Positions 6,365-10,043 of a stretch of 10,043 nucleotides of DNA are shown piece by piece. The translations under genes and the position numbers were made by a program. How positions within the stretch are numbered: position 1 is the stretch's first letter; every line of letters begins with the position of its first letter. Under the pieces are notes generated by a model that saw nothing but the letters and a program-made list of their open reading frames with translations, was not told the DNA's origin and ran no database searches. The DNA lies in contig CAYYNP010000343.1 in the NCBI GenBank assembly GCA_964472545.1, positions 1 to 10,043 on the forward strand. Direction: 5' to 3'. Source of the stretch: CAYYNP01 sp964472545. Its GTDB lineage: Bacteria; Planctomycetota; Planctomycetia; Pirellulales; Thermoguttaceae.

Positions 6365-7435
6365 CTAATGCCCCGAAAGCGTATCGATCAGCTTCGTTAG
6401 AGGTATAAACGCGGAAACGACGAGAAACAGAATCGACCCGACGACCAGCAGGAAGGTGATCGGTGCCGCGGTGGCCTCGAGAAAGCCCTCCCGCGATTTG
6501 ACGTTGGCCTCGAAGACCTCGGCGGCGGCCTCGAACGCCTCGGGCAACGTCGACGTACGCTGGCCCCACTCGATCAGAGGGATCATCGTCGGCGGGAACT
6601 GCCAGTGCGACGCGAGACTTTCCGAGAGCGCGCGGCCCGACTCCACCTCATCGGCCACGCGGCGGCACCCCTGCCCCAAGTCGCCGTCGCACACGCCTAC
6701 GGCCGACAGCCGCAGGGCTTCCGGCAGCGGCATCTGGCGCTCTAGCAGCAAGGCCGTCAGACGGGCGAATTGCGCCAGGCGACTGTAACGCCACAACGGT
6801 CCGATCAGCGGCACGACCTGGACGGCTCTCGATACGTACGGCCTCGCCATGGCGGCCGTGGAGCAAAGGAATACGACCGACGCGACGGCCGCTGTGGCGC
6901 CGGCAAAGAGCCAGGGCAACACGCCGGATATCACCGGCAGGAGTTGCGATTCGGGGGGCACGCGGGCGTCGAATTCCTCGTAGAGGGAAGTGATCGAGGT
7001 AGTGAATACGTGGTCCGCGATGAAGAACATCACGCTGAGCATCGACGTCAAGAGGATCGGATACGCCAGGCTGAGCCACACGCGTCGGATCAGATCGCGC
7101 CCCGCGCGGTGCAGCTCGAGGAATCCGGTCATCACCTCGGCCGTTCGCCCGCTACGGACGCCGGCCAGCAACAGACCGCGGAGGTGGGCCGGAAAGTGGG
7201 GGCCTTCGGCGTCGATGATCTCGTCGAGCGGGTCGCCCGCCTCGAGCCGCACGGCCATCGATCGCAGCGTTTCCGCCAGACGTCCCCGCGGGAGTTCCTC
7301 CGCCAGTGCCCGCAGCCCAGACTCCAACGGCAATCCCGATTCGGCCAGCGCCGCCACCTGGCCCGCCAGTTCGGCGGCTTCGGAGGTCGAAAGACGGCCT
7401 CGGGAATCGGCACGTTGGCCGCGGTCTTGGGACAT
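6365..7435 (-). CDS. gspF: GspF/PilC-type platform protein, second copy
   Basis: A 356-residue protein with the canonical GspF layout: cytoplasmic helical domain (about 20-118), transmembrane helix near 119-141, a second near 172-196, second helical domain (about 218-322), and a final transmembrane helix near 325-345. The G-x-x-x-G turn is GVRSGRTAEV in the first domain. In the second it reads GQRTSTLPEA, where the usual second Gly is replaced. FDARVPPESQ, between the first two helices, parallels FDARLPEATI in the third copy, as in the GspF family generally. ATG 7435 lies seven bases after the preceding stop; no strong ribosome binding site is seen. It probably forms part of the inner-membrane platform with its two neighbours. 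Confidence 0.92.
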   Translation of the reverse strand: MSQDRGQRADSRGRLSTSEAAELAGQVAALAESGLPLESGLRALAEELPRGRLAETLRSMAVRLEAGDPLDEIIDAEGPHFPAHLRGLLLAGVRSGRTAEVMTGFLELHRAGRDLIRRVWLSLAYPILLTSMLSVMFFIADHVFTTSITSLYEEFDARVPPESQLLPVISGVLPWLFAGATAAVASVVFLCSTAAMARPYVSRAVQVVPLIGPLWRYSRLAQFARLTALLLERQMPLPEALRLSAVGVCDGDLGQGCRRVADEVESGRALSESLASHWQFPPTMIPLIEWGQRTSTLPEAFEAAAEVFEANVKSREGFLEATAAPITFLLVVGSILFLVVSAFIPLTKLIDTLSGH

Positions 7436-7442
7436 CGGCTTG

Positions 7443-8516
7443 CTACCAGATTCCCGGCGTTGTGAGGATCGACGTGTAGGGGGCGAACACCAGCAGCACG
7501 TTGATCAACGTGGCCGTGCCGCCGAGGCCGACAGTGAGGATTACCGGCAAGAACACCCGGGCCAAGTTGGCCTGATGGTCGGCCCGGTTGCGATAGGTTA
7601 CGGCTGCGTGCCTCAGCGCCGCCGCCAGTGCCCCGTGTTGTTGCCCGGCCGACATTAGCCAACTCAACAGCGGCGGCAATCCGGCGTCTTTGACCGTTGC
7701 GGCTTCCGACTCCCCCCGCGCGACGGCCGACGCGGCTCGGTCGGCGGCGCTGCGCGTGCGGCGATTTCCGGAGGCCTCGGCTGCCAGGGCAAACGCTTCG
7801 TCGAGCGGCACACGGCTTTCGACCAGCAATGCCAAGACCTCGGCCACAGTGGCCGCTTGGGAACATCGCAGCGCGCGGCCCATCCACGGTAGCCACCCCA
7901 ACACGGCCGCCGCCCGGTTCGGCTGGGCGATGACCGCCTTGCCCGACCAATACCACCACGCCGCCGCCAAAATGAACACCAGCAGTGGCACGGCCGGTCC
8001 CCAAATGCCGGCGAAGGTGCCCAAATGGCAAATCGTCGCCAACAGGCCTTGGCCCGGCAGTTCGAGCTCCACGAACATGTCGCGTATTTGCGGGGCGATC
8101 GAACCGGCGTAGAACGCAAACAGGCCCCAGGCGGCCGCCAGCACCAAGAGCGGATAGAGGGCGGCGGCGGCCACGTTGCGGCGGGTCTCGGCCGTGCGGC
8201 GGATCGACCCGGCCAAGGCCTCCAACGCCGCCGGCAAGCGGCCCGCCTTCAAACCGGCCTCGACCACCGCCCGATAGACCGGCGGCCATTGGGACGATTG
8301 GCCGGCGATCACCTCGTCGAGCGACTCCCCGCGGCGGCTCCGCTCGGCCACTGCGGCGGCGATCTGCCCCAACCGGCCGGGCATGTCGCGGCTGAGTTCT
8401 TCCAACGCCGGCTCCAACGGCACGCCCGCGCGGACCAACCCGGCGATCTCGTCGTTCAGCGCGATCAACTCGTCGAGCGTGATCGACTTCGGCGTTTTGG
8501 TTTCGTCACTGGCCAC
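7443..8516 (-). CDS. gspF: GspF/PilC-type platform protein, first copy
   Basis: A 357-residue protein starting at GTG 8516 (VASDETKTPKSITLDELIAL). I chose this start because GGAG lies seven bases upstream and it overlaps the ATPase stop by only 11 bases; the open frame to ATG 8711 would overlap it by over 200 bases. The first T2SSF domain covers about 19-115, with the turn GLKAGRLPAALEAL, and ends in a helix near 117-137. A second helix lies near 168-190. The second domain (about 220-320, GQQHGALAAALRHA) leads to the last helix near 322-344. Directly following the ATPase gene, this is the copy in the position of a conventional gspF. Its C-terminus ends shortly after the last helix. Confidence 0.92.
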   Translation of the reverse strand: MASDETKTPKSITLDELIALNDEIAGLVRAGVPLEPALEELSRDMPGRLGQIAAAVAERSRRGESLDEVIAGQSSQWPPVYRAVVEAGLKAGRLPAALEALAGSIRRTAETRRNVAAAALYPLLVLAAAWGLFAFYAGSIAPQIRDMFVELELPGQGLLATICHLGTFAGIWGPAVPLLVFILAAAWWYWSGKAVIAQPNRAAAVLGWLPWMGRALRCSQAATVAEVLALLVESRVPLDEAFALAAEASGNRRTRSAADRAASAVARGESEAATVKDAGLPPLLSWLMSAGQQHGALAAALRHAAVTYRNRADHQANLARVFLPVILTVGLGGTATLINVLLVFAPYTSILTTPGIW

Positions 8517-9786
8517 GGATCGACTCCGAGAATCCCAATACCCGGCGAACCTCCGCGGCGGAAGTTCGTCCGGCGTCGACGGCCCGACAGGCCCGCTGCC
8601 GGCAGGCAACCATGCCGGCTTCGACGGCCAGCCGTTCGAGGGTGTCCGTATCCGAACGCGCCAGCACGGCTCGCCCCACGTCGGTGTTGCCCGGCAGACA
8701 CAACTCGGCAATCAGAAAACGTCCGCGATAGCCGGTTCCGCCACAATCGTCGCAGCCGACCGGCACGGCGCTACGTTCGACCGGCAGGCCCAGCCGGGTA
8801 TCCGGATCGTCGCTCGGTTTGGCACAATCACATAGCCGCCGCAACAGCCGTTGGCAAACCACCGCCAGCAGCCCGCTGCGCAAGACGTACGGTTCGATGC
8901 CCATGTCGAGCAGTCGCCCGACGGTTTCGGCTGCGCTGCCGGCGTGGAACGTGCTGAGCATCAGGTGTCCGGTCAGCGAGGCCTGCAGGGCGGCTTCGGC
9001 GGTCGGCCGGTCGCGGATTTCGCCGACCATGATCACCTCGGGGTCTTGCCGCATCAGGAACCGCAGCCCGGTGGCCAGATCGAGCCCCACCGGCGAATTG
9101 ACCTGCGATTGGGCCACGCCGTCGACGGCCACCTCGATGGGGTCTTCGATCGAGACGAGGCTCCGTTGGCCCTGCGACTGCGCGAAGATCTCGCGCAGGC
9201 AGGCGTAAACGGTGGTCGTCTTGCCGCTGCCGGCCGGCCCGGAGACGAGAATCGCCCCGGACGTTTCTCCCAGCAGTTGGGCCAGCGGCCCGAGTAGTTC
9301 GTCGTGCAGTCCCAGGTCGTCGAGCCGTTCGTATCGGCCGTCTTGTCCGAAGAACCGCACCACGGCCCGTTCGCCGTGTAACGTGGGGAACGTGCTCACG
9401 CGCATCTCGACGTCGCCTGCCGTGTTGTCGCCTGCCGTGTTGTCGCCTGCCGTGTTGTCGCCTGCCGTGTTGTCGCCCTTGCCGGCACGAATCCGGCCTT
9501 CCTGCGGGGTGTCGGACTGGTAGGTGAGCAGGCCGGCCCGGACCTTCAGCCGCGCGACGATGTTGGCCGCCAACTCCCCGGGGAATTCGGCCACTCGGCG
9601 GAGCAAACCGTCGACGCGAAACCAAAGTTCGAGCCCGTCGCCGGTGGGTTGCAGATGGAGATCGCTGGCCCCGGCGTCGAGTCCCGCGTCGAGCGCCCGC
9701 TCGACAACGTCGGTGGCGTACTGGGCGTCGGCCGGATTCAGCCCCGCCAGATCGTCCTGCAATCGGTCCGAACTCGCCGGCAGCAT
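8506..9786 (-). CDS. gspE: GspE/PulE-type secretion ATPase with in-frame pentapeptide repeat
   Basis: A 426-residue cytoplasmic hexameric motor ATPase of the type II secretion/type IV pilus family. Visible motifs are the N2 domain (GASDLHLQP...FRVDGLLRRV), Walker A GPAGSGKTTT (183-192), Asp box SIEDPIE (near 212-218), Walker B region VIMVGEIRD (251-259) and His box LTGHLMLSTFHAGSA (271-285). The cysteine motif is C319-x-C321 and C345-DD-C348 before GTGYRGR; the first pair is CxC where CxxC is usual. It lacks the N1/MshEN domain, so it is shorter than typical GspE (about 500 residues). Residues 104-125 are four GDNTA units, placed in the N2 domain loop between QEGRI and EMRVSTFPTLHGER. The start at 9786 has GGGAG seven bases upstream (9794-9798); the open frame back to 9882 has no such support. 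It leads the operon and is likely the energy source for all three GspF-type partners. Confidence 0.95.
   Translation of the reverse strand: MLPASSDRLQDDLAGLNPADAQYATDVVERALDAGLDAGASDLHLQPTGDGLELWFRVDGLLRRVAEFPGELAANIVARLKVRAGLLTYQSDTPQEGRIRAGKGDNTAGDNTAGDNTAGDNTAGDVEMRVSTFPTLHGERAVVRFFGQDGRYERLDDLGLHDELLGPLAQLLGETSGAILVSGPAGSGKTTTVYACLREIFAQSQGQRSLVSIEDPIEVAVDGVAQSQVNSPVGLDLATGLRFLMRQDPEVIMVGEIRDRPTAEAALQASLTGHLMLSTFHAGSAAETVGRLLDMGIEPYVLRSGLLAVVCQRLLRRLCDCAKPSDDPDTRLGLPVERSAVPVGCDDCGGTGYRGRFLIAELCLPGNTDVGRAVLARSDTDTLERLAVEAGMVACRQRACRAVDAGRTSAAEVRRVLGFSESIRGQ
9412..9477. repeat. 15-bp tandem repeat within gspE
   Basis: The unit GTCGCCTGCCGTGTT occurs four times without a mismatch (9412-9426, 9427-9441, 9442-9456, 9457-9471), followed by the first six bases of a fifth. 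On the coding (minus) strand it encodes GDNTA repeated. Since the unit is a multiple of three, gain or loss of units changes loop length without breaking the frame. Perfect identity between units suggests recent expansion or homogenisation. Confidence 0.97.
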
Positions 9787-9831
9787 TGCGCCTCTCCCAT
9801 GGCACACAAACCGCGATCCCTTTGCCCGACT

Positions 9832-9860
9832 GTTATACGCCGAATTGCGAGACGATGCAA
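9832..9860 (-). promoter_or_regulatory. candidate promoter of the secretion operon
   Basis: On the minus strand TTGCAT (9855-9860) and TATAAC (9832-9837) are separated by 17 bp. The -10 matches five of six consensus bases and the -35 three of six. Transcription would begin near 9825, giving a leader of about 40 nt that contains the ribosome binding site GGGAGAGG before ATG 9786. No operator-like dyad was seen nearby. Confidence 0.5.
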
Positions 9861-9949
9861 GCGGTGGATGGGTGGCCGGCAAAGCATAGCGCGGCCGTTG
9901 GCCGTAACAGGGGCGAGGGAATAGGCACCACCGAGGACGTCGGGGGCCC

Positions 9950-9970
9950 TGCCCACGCTCGACGTGGGCA
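9950..9970. repeat. palindromic repeat related to the one at 2538
   Basis: TGCCCACG (9950-9957), loop CTCGA, CGTGGGCA (9963-9970), followed by TGCCGGGC. It shares TGCCCACGCT and CGTGGGCATG with the palindrome at 2538-2561. It lies ten bases beyond the stop of the partial gene at the window edge and about 90 bases upstream of the operon promoter. It could act as a 3'-end element for that upstream gene; no T-run follows. Confidence 0.65.
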
Positions 9971-9979
9971 TGCCGGGCC

Positions 9980-10043
9980 TCAGCTTGACAACTCGATCAA
10001 CCGCAGCGCCGTCAGGAAGTTCGTCGGGTTGTTTCGCGCCAGC
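9980..10043 (-). CDS. C-terminal fragment of an unidentified protein (partial)
   Basis: The minus strand reads LARNNPTNFLTALRLIELSS and stops at TGA (9982-9980); the 5' part lies outside the window. It is too short to assign a family. Support for it being real is the plausible composition, the clean stop, and the palindrome placed directly after it. Its stop lies about 190 bases upstream of the ATPase start, with a promoter candidate between, so it is probably a separate transcription unit on the same strand. Confidence 0.45.
   Translation of the reverse strand, partial: LARNNPTNFLTALRLIELSS

Noticed and set aside
7443..8711. A 65-residue N-terminal extension of the first GspF-type protein from ATG 8711.
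   Set aside because: It lies wholly within the ATPase coding region in another frame, with low-complexity composition. GTG 8516 has GGAG and a short overlap.
9412..9477. CRISPR-like array.
   Set aside because: The 15-bp units are contiguous with no spacers and lie in frame within a conserved ATPase gene.
8506..9882. A 32-residue N-terminal extension of the ATPase from ATG 9882.
   Set aside because: It would start upstream of the promoter candidate and has no ribosome binding site. The start at 9786 has GGGAG at proper spacing and fits the N2 domain boundary.

Overview
The window looks like a chromosomal segment from a high-GC planctomycete, probably of the Pirellulales type; the exact taxon is inferred. 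Three things point there: a DUF1559-family prepilin-like protein with the classic RGFTLVELLVVIAIIG start and GFGSSH...ANFLFGDG end, a membrane-anchored squalene-cyclase/prenyltransferase-repeat protein with a Pro/Gln-rich cytoplasmic head, and scattered palindromic intergenic repeats of the TGCCCACGC...GCGTGGGCA kind.

Layout: an initiator tRNA (49-122, minus) opens the window. A gene-poor stretch of about 400 bases follows, with candidate promoters in both directions. The only large plus-strand gene (529-2484) encodes the anchored alpha/alpha-barrel repeat protein. It converges on a long minus-strand operon, with two hairpins between the two 3' ends.

The minus-strand operon runs from about 9825 down to 2596. 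In order of transcription it encodes a GspE/PulE-type ATPase, three different GspF/PilC-type inner-membrane platform proteins in a row, a GspI/PilV-like pseudopilin, a GspJ-like pseudopilin, a short GspK/PilX-like pseudopilin and the DUF1559 pseudopilin. Junctions are tight: ATGA overlaps at three of them, overlaps of 8 and 11 bases at two, and gaps of 3 and 7 bases at two. The eight genes are therefore almost certainly co-transcribed and largely translationally coupled. Together they supply the motor, platform and pseudopilus of a type II secretion-like (or type IV pilus-like) machine. No secretin, GspC/L/M, prepilin peptidase or ordinary GspG is in the window.

The most unusual points are the three tandem GspF paralogues served by one ATPase, a perfect in-frame 15-bp tandem repeat inside the ATPase gene (encoding GDNTA four times), and palindromic repeat elements sitting inside the 5' coding region of the GspK/PilX-like gene, where they give it a leader of about 77 residues. 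A fragment of another minus-strand gene ends at 9980. Everything here is read by eye, and no database search was run.
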